A stretch of DNA of 64,000 nt. Source: Ectopseudomonas toyotomiensis (GTDB lineage Bacteria > Pseudomonadota > Gammaproteobacteria > Pseudomonadales > Pseudomonadaceae). The first letter of the stretch is position 1. Every line of letters starts with the position of its first letter. The position numbers were made by a program, and so were the translations under genes. This document shows positions 19,391 through 28,381 of the stretch, in pieces. The notes beneath the pieces are model-generated. The model did no database searches. It worked only from the letters and a program-made list of their open reading frames with translations, and had not been told where the DNA came from. The stretch is from positions 434,001-498,000 of the forward strand of contig NZ_FOXK01000002.1 of the NCBI RefSeq assembly GCF_900115695.1. Direction: 5' to 3'.

Positions 19391-20251
19391 TCAGTTCTGA
19401 ACCGTGCCCATCAGCTGGCCCATGCGCACTGCGCTGCCTGCGCCCAGCTCCTGGGCCCATTGCACCTGATTCGGGCCGAACAGGACGATGGCAGTAGAGC
19501 CCAGTTTGAAGCGGCCCATTTCTGCGCCCTTGGCCAGTTCGATCGGCCCGCGTGCTTGCGCGTCATAGCGGGTGCTCTTCAGCTCGCGCTTGGGTGGCGT
19601 GACCAAGCCGGCCCATACGGTTTCCACGCTGGCAACGATCATCGCGCCCACCAGTACCACGGCCATCGGCCCGCGCTCGGTGTCGAACAGGCAAACCACG
19701 CGCTCGTTGCGGGCGAATAGTTCCGGCACGTTTTCCGCGGTGGTCTGGTTGACCGAGAACAGGCGGCCCGGCACGTAGATCATCTCTTTCAGCGTGCCGC
19801 CCAGCGGCATATGGACGCGGTGGTAATCCTTCGGCGAGAGGTACACGGTGGCGAACTGGCCGCCCATGAACGGTGCTGCACGTTCGGCGTCGCCGCCAAG
19901 GAGTTCGACCGCGCTGAAACTGTGACCCTTGGCCTGGAAGATGCGGCCGTGCTCGATGGCGCCGAGTTGGCTGATTGCTCCGTCGGCCGGGCTGAGAATG
20001 GCCCCGGGAGTTTCATCCAGCGGGCGCGCGCCGTCTTTCAGAGCGCGGGTGAAGAACGCGTTGAAATGTTCGTAAGCACGCAGGTCCTCGACTTGCGCTT
20101 CGCTCATGTTGACCTGGTACTGCTTGGCGAACCACGAGATCAGCGGATTCTTCAGCCAGCCGATACGGCATTCGGCAACGCAGCCGATCAGGCGCGACAG
20201 CAGGTGATGAGGCAGCAGGTACTGGCTGAGGATAAAAAGACGTTGTTTCAT
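19391..20251 (-). CDS. psd: Phosphatidylserine decarboxylase proenzyme
   Basis: 286 residues from the ATG at 20251 ([19 protein letters not shown]); the frame is open further upstream, but the family begins here. The self-cleavage motif LGST sits at residues 250-253: cleavage between Gly251 and Ser252 gives the beta chain and a short pyruvoyl alpha chain. Other conserved blocks are [11 protein letters not shown] (Asp of the charge relay), [10 protein letters not shown] and VGAMIVASV. It acts at the inner membrane converting phosphatidylserine to phosphatidylethanolamine. It follows rhdA by 70 bp on the same strand. Confidence 0.97.
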   Translation of the reverse strand: MKQRLFILSQYLLPHHLLSRLIGCVAECRIGWLKNPLISWFAKQYQVNMSEAQVEDLRAYEHFNAFFTRALKDGARPLDETPGAILSPADGAISQLGAIEHGRIFQAKGHSFSAVELLGGDAERAAPFMGGQFATVYLSPKDYHRVHMPLGGTLKEMIYVPGRLFSVNQTTAENVPELFARNERVVCLFDTERGPMAVVLVGAMIVASVETVWAGLVTPPKRELKSTRYDAQARGPIELAKGAEMGRFKLGSTAIVLFGPNQVQWAQELGAGSAVRMGQLMGTVQN

Positions 20252-20321
20252 CGTGTTTCCTTGAAGGTTCTGAACCGGCATTGGCGTGGCCAGGCCGGGT
20301 GCAACTGAATGGTCGACGGAC

Positions 20322-21137
20322 TCAGCGTTCGATGGGCGTGTCGGGCAGGTTGCCCCACTCGGACCAGGAGCCGGCATAGGCCTTCACGCGTGGATAGCCG
20401 AGTGCCTTGGCTACCACATAGCTGAAGCCGGAGCGGCGGTGAGTCTGGCAGTGGGTGATCACTTCCTTGTCGGGTGTGATGCCCAGGCCTTGCAGGATTT
20501 CTGCGATATCCGTGCGAATGCGCATACCGCGTTGCGGGTCCATGCCGGCGGTCCACTCGAAATGGGTGGCGCCGGGGATATGCCCGCCACGCGCTGAACT
20601 CAGTTTTTCGCCGCGGTATTCGTCCGCGCCGCGCACGTCCCAGATGGCCAGGTCGGTGGCGTCCAGGCGCGATTGCAGGTACTCGCGGGTGGCGGTGGGG
20701 GCATCGCTCAGCGTCAGCGATACGTCGGTGCGGGTTACTGCGGGCACCTCCTGGCTCAGCTTGAGGCCATCGCCGATCCAGGCCTGCAGACCGCCATTGA
20801 GGAAGTGGTAACGCTGATGGCCGATCACGTCGAGCAGCCAGATGAAGCGACCGGCCCAAGGGCCGCCCTCATCGTCGTAGACCACATAAACGGCATCCGC
20901 GTGATGACCGATATCGGCGAACAGCGCTTCGAGCTGCGCTCGCTCGGGCAGCAGACCGGGGGCGGGCGGCAGGCCCAGTTGCGTACGCTTGGCATCCACC
21001 CAGCGCGCGCCTGGGATGTGGCCGGTGGTGTAGCGCGCTGCGCTGCTCAGATCGAGCAGGATCAGGTCGGCTGCATCCAGGCGTTCGGCCAGTTGGGCTG
21101 GCTCGATCACCAGTGGCAAGTTGTCGAAGGCGGACAT
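20322..21137 (-). CDS. rhdA: Thiosulfate:cyanide sulfurtransferase (rhodanese) RhdA
   Basis: 271 residues from the ATG at 21137, which follows a GGAGG-type site. Two rhodanese domains are present: an inactive N-terminal one (1-140) and a C-terminal one with active loop CQTHRRSG. The cysteine is residue 230, matching Cys230 of Azotobacter RhdA. Such enzymes carry persulfide and move sulfane sulfur to cyanide or other acceptors. The order rhdA-psd matches my memory of P. aeruginosa. The 50-bp gap to the HDOD gene upstream makes co-transcription possible. Confidence 0.95.
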   Translation of the reverse strand: MSAFDNLPLVIEPAQLAERLDAADLILLDLSSAARYTTGHIPGARWVDAKRTQLGLPPAPGLLPERAQLEALFADIGHHADAVYVVYDDEGGPWAGRFIWLLDVIGHQRYHFLNGGLQAWIGDGLKLSQEVPAVTRTDVSLTLSDAPTATREYLQSRLDATDLAIWDVRGADEYRGEKLSSARGGHIPGATHFEWTAGMDPQRGMRIRTDIAEILQGLGITPDKEVITHCQTHRRSGFSYVVAKALGYPRVKAYAGSWSEWGNLPDTPIER

Positions 21138-21187
21138 GACGGCCTCCTTGAATGAAAAGAGGTCGATTGTAGCGGAAACAGAGCGCT

Positions 21188-22711
21188 TCAGCGCCCGCGC
21201 CTGGAAAAGCTGCCCAGCGCGCGCTCGATGCACTGCACGGTCTTGGTAAAGGCCTGCAGGCTGACGTCATTGAGCGGTTGGCCGCCCTGGTCGGCCACGA
21301 CCAGCATCACTACCCGACCGTTGTTGGCCACAGAGCGCAGCAGCAGATGCTCGCTGGGGAACAGGGCCTTGAGGTTGCCTGGCAGCAGTGCCGAAAACTG
21401 CGCCACGTTGCTGGGCGTCAGGCGCAGTTGTCCTGGCGCGCTGAGCAGGCGTTTCAACACCTGGCTTTGTGCCGGGTCGAGGCTCAGGGTGCTCGCGCTG
21501 GCATCGAGCCCCGCCTGTTGCTGGGTTTGCAGGCGGGTGTGCTGGCGATCGGCAAGAAGCAGCAGCACGCGCTTCAGGCCGCAGGCCTGTAAGGCGTCGC
21601 GGGCGCAGGCAGTCAGCTGCGGCACATTGGCAAAGGTGCTGGGCTCGGCGAGCAGGCGTGCACAGTGCTGGCGCCAAGTGGCCAGGTCATCGCGCTTGGG
21701 TGGCGCTGCGGTGCTGACGGCAGGCTTCAGGCGATGGGTGTCCCATGGCCAGATCAGTGCCTGGGCCGGGTGCCAGAGTGCGTGATCGTGAATCAGGCGT
21801 GCGCTGCTCACGGCGTGCTGGTGCACTTCCTGTTGTAGCTCATTCAGAGGGATCTGCAGGTAAAGTCCGGTAAGACGTTGCCAGCGCAGGCTGTGCGCGG
21901 TATCCCAGGCGTGGTGGGCGGATACTGCCAAGCCGTTGGCCAGCAGCACGCAGTTGCTCGGATGGGTGAGCCAGTGGCGCAGGGGGATGTCGGCGTCGAG
22001 CATTTGCTGTTGATGCAACGGATGCTCGTTGTCGCGAGCGATGTGCAGTGCCCGGACCAGTTGGCGACGATCACGCTCGAGCAGGCGGTAGCCGCGCACG
22101 ATCCATTCTGGCAGTCGCCAGCGCTCGGCCAGTTTGACGCACAGCTGGATCAAGGTGACGCCGAGCAGCTCTTTCTCGACTGCAGCGGGTCGCTCACCCT
22201 TGAGCAGTACACGTTGCTCCCAGGCCTCGAACAACTGCGGATGGGCGCACAGCAATGGCCAGATGGGTGAAAGAAACAGCAGGCTGCAGCCGTGCAGTTC
22301 ATTCCACAGGCGAGCCAGGCGTGCACCGAACAGGCCACGAGCTTGTTGGCTGGCATGCTGACTGATCAGCAAAATCTGCTTGAATGCTAGAGGGATGTCG
22401 CTTTCTGGCAGGGCAGGCGCCTGGCTGAGAAGGGCTTCGCAGCGGCTCAGGCCCAGGCGCGACAGCGCGGTTTCGACGCTCTCGGCTGGATCACTGAGGC
22501 TGTTGCTCGATTGGTTTGCCTCGCGCAGTACCTGCAGGGCGAAAGAGGGGCTGGACTCTATCGCCTCGGCAATTTCGCGCCAGGTCCGGCGACTGTCTGC
22601 CAGGATGCGACGCAGGCGCACATGCTGCTGCTGCTCGATAGGCAGTGGCAACTTGCCCAGATGTTGGACCCAGGCGTCCAGAGTGCGTGGCAGAGACTTT
22701 GACGTCGGCAT
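21188..22711 (-). CDS. HDOD-domain signalling protein
   Basis: 507 residues from the ATG at 22711 (MPTSKSLPRTLDAWVQHLGKLPLP). The front third is HDOD-like: LPLPIEQQQHVRLRRILAD and AIESSPSFALQVLREANQ, followed by SVETALSRLGLSRCEALLSQ. HDOD domains are HD-related but usually non-catalytic and act as scaffolds in signal transduction. The last 150 residues (from about 360) read like a GAF-type module (ARDALQACGLKRVLLLLADRQ..). It is divergent from motA across a 119-bp control region. The specific signal is unknown. Confidence 0.85.
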   Translation of the reverse strand: MPTSKSLPRTLDAWVQHLGKLPLPIEQQQHVRLRRILADSRRTWREIAEAIESSPSFALQVLREANQSSNSLSDPAESVETALSRLGLSRCEALLSQAPALPESDIPLAFKQILLISQHASQQARGLFGARLARLWNELHGCSLLFLSPIWPLLCAHPQLFEAWEQRVLLKGERPAAVEKELLGVTLIQLCVKLAERWRLPEWIVRGYRLLERDRRQLVRALHIARDNEHPLHQQQMLDADIPLRHWLTHPSNCVLLANGLAVSAHHAWDTAHSLRWQRLTGLYLQIPLNELQQEVHQHAVSSARLIHDHALWHPAQALIWPWDTHRLKPAVSTAAPPKRDDLATWRQHCARLLAEPSTFANVPQLTACARDALQACGLKRVLLLLADRQHTRLQTQQQAGLDASASTLSLDPAQSQVLKRLLSAPGQLRLTPSNVAQFSALLPGNLKALFPSEHLLLRSVANNGRVVMLVVADQGGQPLNDVSLQAFTKTVQCIERALGSFSRRGR

Positions 22712-22749
22712 ATTGGCTCGAGTCGAACTGGCTTTTGACCATAACTGGC

Positions 22750-22776
22750 TATAGTCTGGCGTATAAGCTCCGATAA
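22750..22776 (+). promoter_or_regulatory. Candidate FliA (sigma-28) promoter of motAB
   Basis: TATA, a 15-nt spacer, then TCCGATAA: one mismatch in the TAAA -35 and one in the GCCGATAA -10 of the flagellar sigma-28 consensus, located 55 bp before motA. A stem-loop (GGGTT/AACCC, 22783-22801) lies in the predicted leader. A pattern match only, but biologically apt for a stator operon. Confidence 0.45.
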
Positions 22777-22830
22777 TTAGAAGGGTTGTTTTTAATAACC
22801 CGTCCACTAGGCTCTACAAGCGTTTATTCC

Positions 22831-23682
22831 ATGGTAAAAATCTTAGGCATCATTGTCGTCTTTGGCTGTGTGCTCGGCGGGTTCATACTCTCGGGCGGGA
22901 AGTTCATGGCATTGGTCCACCCCTTCGAGGTTCTGATTATTGGCGGCGCGGCGCTGGGTGCATTCCTCCAGGCCAACCCCGGCAGCATGTTCATGCAGGT
23001 TTTCAAGAAATCGCTGAGCATGTTTGGCAGTCGCTTTACCCACGCTTATTACCTCGAAGTGCTCAAGCTGCTGTACGAGATCCTCAACAAGAGTCGCCGC
23101 GAGGGCATGATGGCCATCGAGGCGGACGTCGAAGATCCCAATGCCAGTCCGATCTTCAGCAAGTATCCCGGTGTGCTCAAGGACGCGCGGATGACTGCGT
23201 TCATCTGCGATTACCTGCGCATCATGTCTTCCGGCAACATGGCGCCGCACGAACTCGAAGGCCTGTTCGACATGGAACTGGCCAGCCTCAAGGAGGAAGT
23301 GGAGCACCCGGCGCACGCTGTGGCCAAGGTCGCCGACGGCATGCCGGCCATGGGTATCGTCGCGGCCGTGCTGGGCATCGTGATCACCATGTCGATCCTG
23401 GCAGAGGCGGACAACGCGCAGATCGGTGAGAAGGTGGGTACTGCTCTGGTCGGTACCTTCCTCGGTATTCTCGCTTCCTACGGTTTCTTCGGCCCACTGT
23501 CGAACGCGCTGGAACATGACGCCAAGGAAGAGCTGAACCTTTACGAAGCGATCAAGGCGACCCTGGTCGCTTCTGCCTCGGGCATGCCGCCGACCCTGGC
23601 CGTAGAGTTCGGGCGCAAGGTGCTGTACCCGGCACATCGTCCGAGCTTCAGCGAGCTCGAACAGGCCATGCGCGGCAGCTAA
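22831..23682 (+). CDS. motA: Flagellar motor stator protein MotA
   Basis: 283 residues from the ATG at 22831 (MVKILGIIVVFGCVLGGFILSGG). Four membrane helices (about 3-20, 30-50, 170-190, 200-220) and the cytoplasmic loop with SRREGMMAIEADVEDP, which carries the Arg/Glu pair that contacts FliG, are present. It forms the MotA5B2 proton-driven stator of the flagellum. The motB gene starts 3 bp after its stop, one operon. The sequence is closer to the MotA/B stator (H+ type, as in E. coli and the P. aeruginosa MotAB set) than to MotC/D by its length and N-terminus. Confidence 0.96.
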   Translation: MVKILGIIVVFGCVLGGFILSGGKFMALVHPFEVLIIGGAALGAFLQANPGSMFMQVFKKSLSMFGSRFTHAYYLEVLKLLYEILNKSRREGMMAIEADVEDPNASPIFSKYPGVLKDARMTAFICDYLRIMSSGNMAPHELEGLFDMELASLKEEVEHPAHAVAKVADGMPAMGIVAAVLGIVITMSILAEADNAQIGEKVGTALVGTFLGILASYGFFGPLSNALEHDAKEELNLYEAIKATLVASASGMPPTLAVEFGRKVLYPAHRPSFSELEQAMRGS

Positions 23683-23685
23683 GCC

Positions 23686-24681
23686 ATGGAAAATAACCAA
23701 CCCATCATCGTCAAGCGGGTCAAGAAGACCGCTGGCGGACACCATGGCGGTGCCTGGAAGATCGCTTTTGCCGACTTCGCAACCGCCATGATGGCGTTCT
23801 TCCTGGTCATGTGGCTGATGACATCGGCCACTCCGGAACAGAAGAAAGCCATTTCCGGCTATTTCCAGGACCCGATCGGTTTCACCGAGAGTGCCAGTCC
23901 ATACGCCATCGACCTGGGCGGCACGCCTACGCCAGCGCCCGAGCGCACCCTCAATCCGGATATCTCCGAGACGCCGGAGAGTCAACCGGATGAGTCCGGC
24001 GTCAGTACCGATCAGATCGAAACCCTGGCGGAAAAGATGGAGCAGGAACGTCTGGAACTGCTGTTGCAGGAGCTGCAGAACAAGGTCGAAGAGAATCCCG
24101 AGCTGCAGCGTTTCAAGGACCAGATACTGTTCGAAATCACCCAGGATGGCCTGCGCATTCAGATCATGGACGCCGAGAACCGACCGATGTTCGCTCTCGG
24201 CAGTGCCAACCTTCAGCCCTATTTCGAAGACATCCTGCTGGCCATGGCCGACACCATTCGCGCGGTGCCGAACAAGATCAGCATCAGCGGTCACACCGAT
24301 GCCAAGCCGTTTGTAGGGCGCGGCGATTTCGGCAACTGGGAGTTGTCATCCAACCGTGCCAACGCCGCGAGGCGCACATTGGTGGCGGGCGGGTACCCGG
24401 ACGAGCAGGTGGCGCGTGTGGTCGGCTATGCCTCGTCGGCGCTGTTCGATCGCGAGGACCCATTCAATCCGGTCAATCGGCGCATCGATATCGTTGTGCT
24501 GACCAAGAAGGCGCAGCGCGCCATCGAGGGTGAACAAGGCGTCGAGGAAGGCACTGCGCCCGCGCCAGGCGAGGTTCCGGCGGACGCGGCGAGTGAGCCG
24601 CTAGCGCCAGAGCAACTGCAGCAGCGCCTGAATATCTTCGAAGAAGGCGCCTTGCAGTTCGATCAACTGAATAATCAGTAA
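23686..24681 (+). CDS. motB: Flagellar motor stator protein MotB
   Basis: 331 residues. A short cytoplasmic N-terminus is followed by one membrane helix with the proton-carrying Asp30 in [19 protein letters not shown]. The periplasmic plug/linker (about 50-140) precedes an OmpA-like peptidoglycan-binding domain: [26 protein letters not shown] and [11 protein letters not shown]. The acidic/proline-rich tail (about 285-331) is longer than in E. coli. It is encoded immediately after motA. Its last 7 bp overlap the 3' end of rsgA on the other strand. Confidence 0.97.
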   Translation: MENNQPIIVKRVKKTAGGHHGGAWKIAFADFATAMMAFFLVMWLMTSATPEQKKAISGYFQDPIGFTESASPYAIDLGGTPTPAPERTLNPDISETPESQPDESGVSTDQIETLAEKMEQERLELLLQELQNKVEENPELQRFKDQILFEITQDGLRIQIMDAENRPMFALGSANLQPYFEDILLAMADTIRAVPNKISISGHTDAKPFVGRGDFGNWELSSNRANAARRTLVAGGYPDEQVARVVGYASSALFDREDPFNPVNRRIDIVVLTKKAQRAIEGEQGVEEGTAPAPGEVPADAASEPLAPEQLQQRLNIFEEGALQFDQLNNQ

Positions 24682-25706
24682 TCGTCTTCCGGCAGGCTGG
24701 CGATGATGTGCCGGTAGCTGGCCATGCGCTGTGGCTGCACGCGGCCGTCTTCCAAGGCCTGCAAAAGCGCGCACCCGGGTTCGCGATCATGCTTGCAGTC
24801 GCGGAAGCGACAGCGCCCGAGCAGGTCGTGGAATTCGATGAAGCCCGCTTCCACGTCATCACGGCTGACATGTCCGAGGCCGAATTCGCGAATGCCTGGG
24901 GAGTCGATCAGTTGACCGCCACCGGGAAAGTGGAAAAGCCGTGCGGTGGTGGTGGTGTGCGTCCCCTTGCCGGTCAACTCCGACAGCGCGCCGACACGCG
25001 TATCGACGCCGGGCAGCAGGCTGTTGACCAAGGATGACTTGCCCACGCCAGACTGGCCGACGAATACACTGACGTTTCCGTTCAGGCGATGTTTCAGCTG
25101 CTCCATGCCATCGCCCTGATGGGCCGAGACTTCCAACAGCGGGTACTCGAGCTCACGATAGACCTTGAGCAACGCGTCCAGCACTACCTGGTTCTGCTCA
25201 TCGATCAGATCGGCCTTGTTCAGCAGCAGTAGCGGGCGAATGCCCGCGTGCTCGGCGGCAACCAGATAACGGTCGATCAGGTTGGCGTGCGGCTCGGGCA
25301 GCGGCGCGAAGACGATGACGATCTGGTCGACGTTGGCCGCCACCGGCTTGAGTTGGCCGCGCATGTCGGGGCGGCACAGTTCGCTGTTTCTCGGCAGTTG
25401 CGCGACGATGACGCCGTCACCCTGGTTGCCGGGGCGCCAGACCACCTGATCACCAGTGACCAGTGCCGGCAGGTTGGCGCGCAGGTGGCAGCGAAACACC
25501 TGGCCGGCCATCTCGCCCTGTAAACCTTCGATTTCCACCTGTACGCCGAAATGGGCGATTACCAGTCCGGTCTGTTCCGGGCCGAGGTCACCGCCTTCCA
25601 GTGCTTCCATTGCCCGTGATTCACGCTTGGCGGCGCGGGCGGCGCGCTCGCCTTGAATCTTTTCGATCCGCCAGTTCTGGCGTCGGTTGAGTTGGCGTTT
25701 GGCCAT
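24675..25706 (-). CDS. rsgA: Small ribosomal subunit biogenesis GTPase RsgA
   Basis: 343 residues with the circularly permuted GTPase order: G4 LLLNKADLI (near 165), then G1 [14 protein letters not shown] (near 215) and G3 [10 protein letters not shown] (near 265). An N-terminal OB fold (about 35-110) precedes this. A C-terminal zinc knuckle ([14 protein letters not shown]) is present. It helps late 30S maturation at the decoding centre. The gene ends 7 bp inside convergent motB with no terminator between them. It is divergent from the methyltransferase gene. Confidence 0.97.
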   Translation of the reverse strand: MAKRQLNRRQNWRIEKIQGERAARAAKRESRAMEALEGGDLGPEQTGLVIAHFGVQVEIEGLQGEMAGQVFRCHLRANLPALVTGDQVVWRPGNQGDGVIVAQLPRNSELCRPDMRGQLKPVAANVDQIVIVFAPLPEPHANLIDRYLVAAEHAGIRPLLLLNKADLIDEQNQVVLDALLKVYRELEYPLLEVSAHQGDGMEQLKHRLNGNVSVFVGQSGVGKSSLVNSLLPGVDTRVGALSELTGKGTHTTTTARLFHFPGGGQLIDSPGIREFGLGHVSRDDVEAGFIEFHDLLGRCRFRDCKHDREPGCALLQALEDGRVQPQRMASYRHIIASLPEDDY

Positions 25707-25793
25707 GGAGCATCCGGGTAGTGGAGTGTTGATCGCGGCGAGTTTAGCATGAGCGCTCGGCGGCCATTCGGCTGTCAGGAACAGAGGTCGGGA

Positions 25794-26588
25794 ATGACGG
25801 CAGGCGAGGAACGAGCGGTGCTGCGGCTACCGCTATTGCGCGCTCTTTTGGCGCAGGGTCTGGCCCTGGCGCTGGTGGTGGTGCTGGTCTATCTGCTGGC
25901 GTTGCTGCCCTGGCGCATGTCGCTTTTTTCGGTGGCGCTGCTGCAAGGTGTTGTGGCCGCCGGGATCGGCTGGCGCCTGGGTCTGTCACGCTGGTGGTTG
26001 TGGATCAATCTGGCGTTTCTGCCCGCGCTGCTGGTAATGCAGCGCGCCGATTTACCGGCCTGGTTGTTCCTGCTGGGCTTCGTTCTGCTGCTACTTGTTA
26101 ACTGGAACAGTCTGCGTGAACAGGTGCCGCTCTACCTGAGTGGGCGCAAGGCGCAGCAGCGTCTGCAGCAGTGCTTGAGCGAGCGTGAGCCGCCGCTGCG
26201 CTTCGTCGACCTGGGCTGTGGTACTGCTGGTACGTTGCTGCAACTGGCCAGACGGTTTCCGCGCGGGCAGTTCGTTGGTGTCGAGACGGCGCCACTGCTC
26301 TTCGCTTTCGCCTGGCTACGCTGCCTGCTGCAGGAGAACTGCAGCATTCGTTATCGGAGTCTGTGGCAGGTCGAGCTCGGCGACTTCGATGTCGTCTACT
26401 GCTTTCTCTCGCCCGTGCCGATGCCGCGTCTGTGGGCCAAGGCGCACGTCGAGATGCATGCCAATAGCTGGCTGATCAGCAACACCTTCGAGATTCCGGG
26501 CGTGCCGGCTGATCGCGAGCTCGAGATCAACGAAGGGCGGCAAACGTCCCTGTTTCTCTGGCGTATGAAGGGTCACGAGATCCGCTAG
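25794..26588 (+). CDS. Membrane-anchored class I methyltransferase, FAM173/ATPSCKMT-like
   Basis: 264 residues from the ATG at 25794, which has an AGAGG site 9 nt upstream; an ATG at 25749 would add 15 residues with a poor site. Residues about 12-100 form four hydrophobic helices. A Rossmann methyltransferase follows: motif [21 protein letters not shown] near 148 and acidic [10 protein letters not shown] near 172. The stretch [16 protein letters not shown] plus [12 protein letters not shown] near residues 210-240 strongly recalls the FAM173 family, membrane-bound protein lysine methyltransferases of archaea, bacteria and mitochondria. The bacterial substrate is unknown. It lies between rsgA and orn, 29 bp before orn. 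Confidence 0.78.
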   Translation: MTAGEERAVLRLPLLRALLAQGLALALVVVLVYLLALLPWRMSLFSVALLQGVVAAGIGWRLGLSRWWLWINLAFLPALLVMQRADLPAWLFLLGFVLLLLVNWNSLREQVPLYLSGRKAQQRLQQCLSEREPPLRFVDLGCGTAGTLLQLARRFPRGQFVGVETAPLLFAFAWLRCLLQENCSIRYRSLWQVELGDFDVVYCFLSPVPMPRLWAKAHVEMHANSWLISNTFEIPGVPADRELEINEGRQTSLFLWRMKGHEIR

Positions 26589-26617
26589 ACTTGGCGCCTG
26601 AGCCAAGGAGCCTAACC

Positions 26618-27160
26618 ATGCAAAACCCCAACAACCTGATCTGGATCGACCTGGAAATGACCGGGCTGGAGCCGGAGCGCGATGTGATCATCGAGATGGC
26701 CACCATCGTCACCGACAGCGAGCTGAACGTGTTGGCCGAGGGCCCGGTGATCGCCGTCCACCAGAGTGACGAAGCTCTGGCCGGCATGGACGAATGGAAC
26801 ACCCGCACCCATGGCCAGAGCGGCCTGACCCAGCGCGTACGTGAAAGCAAGATCGACACGGCTGCGGCCGAAGCACAGACCATCGCCTTCCTCGAACAGT
26901 GGGTGCCCAAGGGCAAGTCGCCCATCTGCGGCAACAGCATCGGCCAGGATCGCCGCTTTCTCTACAAGTACATGCCGGCCCTGGAAGCCTACTTCCACTA
27001 CCGCTACCTGGACGTGTCGACGCTGAAGATCCTCGCTGGCATGTGGGCGCCAGCGGTCAAGGACAGCTTTCAGAAAACCGCCACCCACCAGGCGCTGGAT
27101 GACATTCGCGAGTCCATTGCCGAGCTGCGCCACTACCGTGAGCATTTCCTCAAGGTGTAA
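26618..27160 (+). CDS. orn: Oligoribonuclease Orn
   Basis: 180 residues. DEDDh 3'-5' exonuclease motifs: [11 protein letters not shown] (near residue 9), [10 protein letters not shown] (near 108) and [10 protein letters not shown] (near 157). It degrades two-nucleotide RNAs, including pGpG, the product of c-di-GMP breakdown, so it links to the c-di-GMP genes in this window. The start ATG at 26618 follows AAGGAG. An upstream in-frame codon at 26591 is inside the gap and was rejected. Confidence 0.98.
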   Translation: MQNPNNLIWIDLEMTGLEPERDVIIEMATIVTDSELNVLAEGPVIAVHQSDEALAGMDEWNTRTHGQSGLTQRVRESKIDTAAAEAQTIAFLEQWVPKGKSPICGNSIGQDRRFLYKYMPALEAYFHYRYLDVSTLKILAGMWAPAVKDSFQKTATHQALDDIRESIAELRHYREHFLKV

Positions 27161-27200
27161 ATCAGCCACTCCGGCGCGTCGCGCGTACCGTGCAAGTAGC

Positions 27201-27260
27201 GTAGCCCGGATGCAATCCGGGGAAGCGGGCGGCGCCATTCCCGGATTGCATCCGGGCTAC
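27201..27260. repeat. Perfect 21-bp extragenic palindrome at the end of queG
   Basis: GTAGCCCGGATGCAATCC..., an 18-bp spacer and the exact complement end at 27260. The right arm overlaps the TAG stop of queG (27257-27259). This family (GTAGCCCGGAT..GCAATCCGGG) is a dispersed Pseudomonas repeat in my memory. Located between convergent orn and queG, it could act as a terminator-like or mRNA-stabilising structure for both. Confidence 0.75.
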
Positions 27261-28321
27261 AGAGCACCGTGTCGCGCCAGTGCCCACTCGACATGCTCGC
27301 GCACTAGCTCCGACGGGTGTTCGCGGCGCGCCTGCAGAGCCTGTAGTACCGGGATGGTGGATGGCGCGTTGCCCAAGCCGACTGCCAGGTTACGCAGCCA
27401 GCGCTCGTAGCCGGCGCGGCGTAGCGGCGAGCCTTCGGTGCGGCTGAGAAACTCCTCTTCCGTCCACATGAACAGCTCGGCCAGGCCGCTGTTGTCCAGG
27501 CCGTGGCGCGGTTGAAAGTCGCCCTGGTCGGTGGGGCGAGCGAAGCGATTCCAGGGGCAGACGATCTGGCAGTCGTCGCAGCCGAACACGCGGTTGCCGA
27601 TGGGCGCACGCAGCTCTTCGGGGATCGAGCCTTTCAGCTCGATGGTCAGGTAGGAAATGCAGCGCCGGGCATCCAGCACGTAGGGCCCGGCGAAGGCTGC
27701 AGTGGGGCAGATATCCATGCACGCGCTGCAGCGTCCGCAATGCTCGCTGGCGTGTGGGGCATCCACCGGCAGTGGCAGGTCGACGAACAGTTCGCCGAGA
27801 AAGAAATAGCTGCCGGCCTTGCGGTTGAGCACCAGGGTGTTCTTGCCGATCCAGCCGAGACCGGCTTTTTCGGCGATAGCCTTTTCCAGCACCGGGGCGC
27901 TGTCGACGAAGGCGCGGTAGCCGAACGGACCGATCTGCTGCTGGATGCGTTCGGCCAGTTGTTGCAGGCGCTTGCGGATCAGTTTGTGGTAGTCGCGGCC
28001 CAGGGCGTAGCGCGACACGTAGGCCTGCTCCGACTCTTTGAGGCGCTGGGCCATCTGCGTGTCGCCGGGCAGATAGTCCATGCGCAGCGACACCACGCGC
28101 AGGGTGCCAGGTACCAGTTCGTCCGGGTGTGAGCGCTTGCTGCCATGGGCGGCCATGTACTCCATCTCGCCCTGATAGCCAGCTGCCAGCCAGCGTTGCA
28201 GGTGCGCCTCGTGTTCGCCCAGCTCGACATCGGTGATGCCGACTTGCTGAAAGCCCAGCTCACGTCCCCAGTCCTTGATGGACAGGGCCAGAGCATTGAG
28301 GTCGAGGGTTTGATCGGACAT
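27257..28321 (-). CDS. queG: Epoxyqueuosine reductase QueG
   Basis: 354 residues from the ATG at 28321. It reduces epoxyqueuosine to queuosine in tRNA using cobalamin and two [4Fe-4S] clusters. The ferredoxin-like cysteines appear as CGRCSACMDICPTAAF (near 190) and CDDCQIVCPWNRF (near 240). A C-terminal HEAT-like stretch is visible. Divergent from the NAD(P)HX repair gene, with 60 bp between starts. The stop lies inside a palindromic repeat. Confidence 0.96.
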   Translation of the reverse strand: MSDQTLDLNALALSIKDWGRELGFQQVGITDVELGEHEAHLQRWLAAGYQGEMEYMAAHGSKRSHPDELVPGTLRVVSLRMDYLPGDTQMAQRLKESEQAYVSRYALGRDYHKLIRKRLQQLAERIQQQIGPFGYRAFVDSAPVLEKAIAEKAGLGWIGKNTLVLNRKAGSYFFLGELFVDLPLPVDAPHASEHCGRCSACMDICPTAAFAGPYVLDARRCISYLTIELKGSIPEELRAPIGNRVFGCDDCQIVCPWNRFARPTDQGDFQPRHGLDNSGLAELFMWTEEEFLSRTEGSPLRRAGYERWLRNLAVGLGNAPSTIPVLQALQARREHPSELVREHVEWALARHGAL

Positions 28322-28381
28322 GGGCGGGCGCAGGCGATGGACGTAGGTATAATTCTGCCAGACATCCGTGGTGAGCGAGCC

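Noticed and set aside
22843..24294. Long minus-strand open frame across motA and motB
   Set aside because: Crosses both stator genes; His/Asp/Gln-rich sequence typical of antisense frames in GC-rich genomes.
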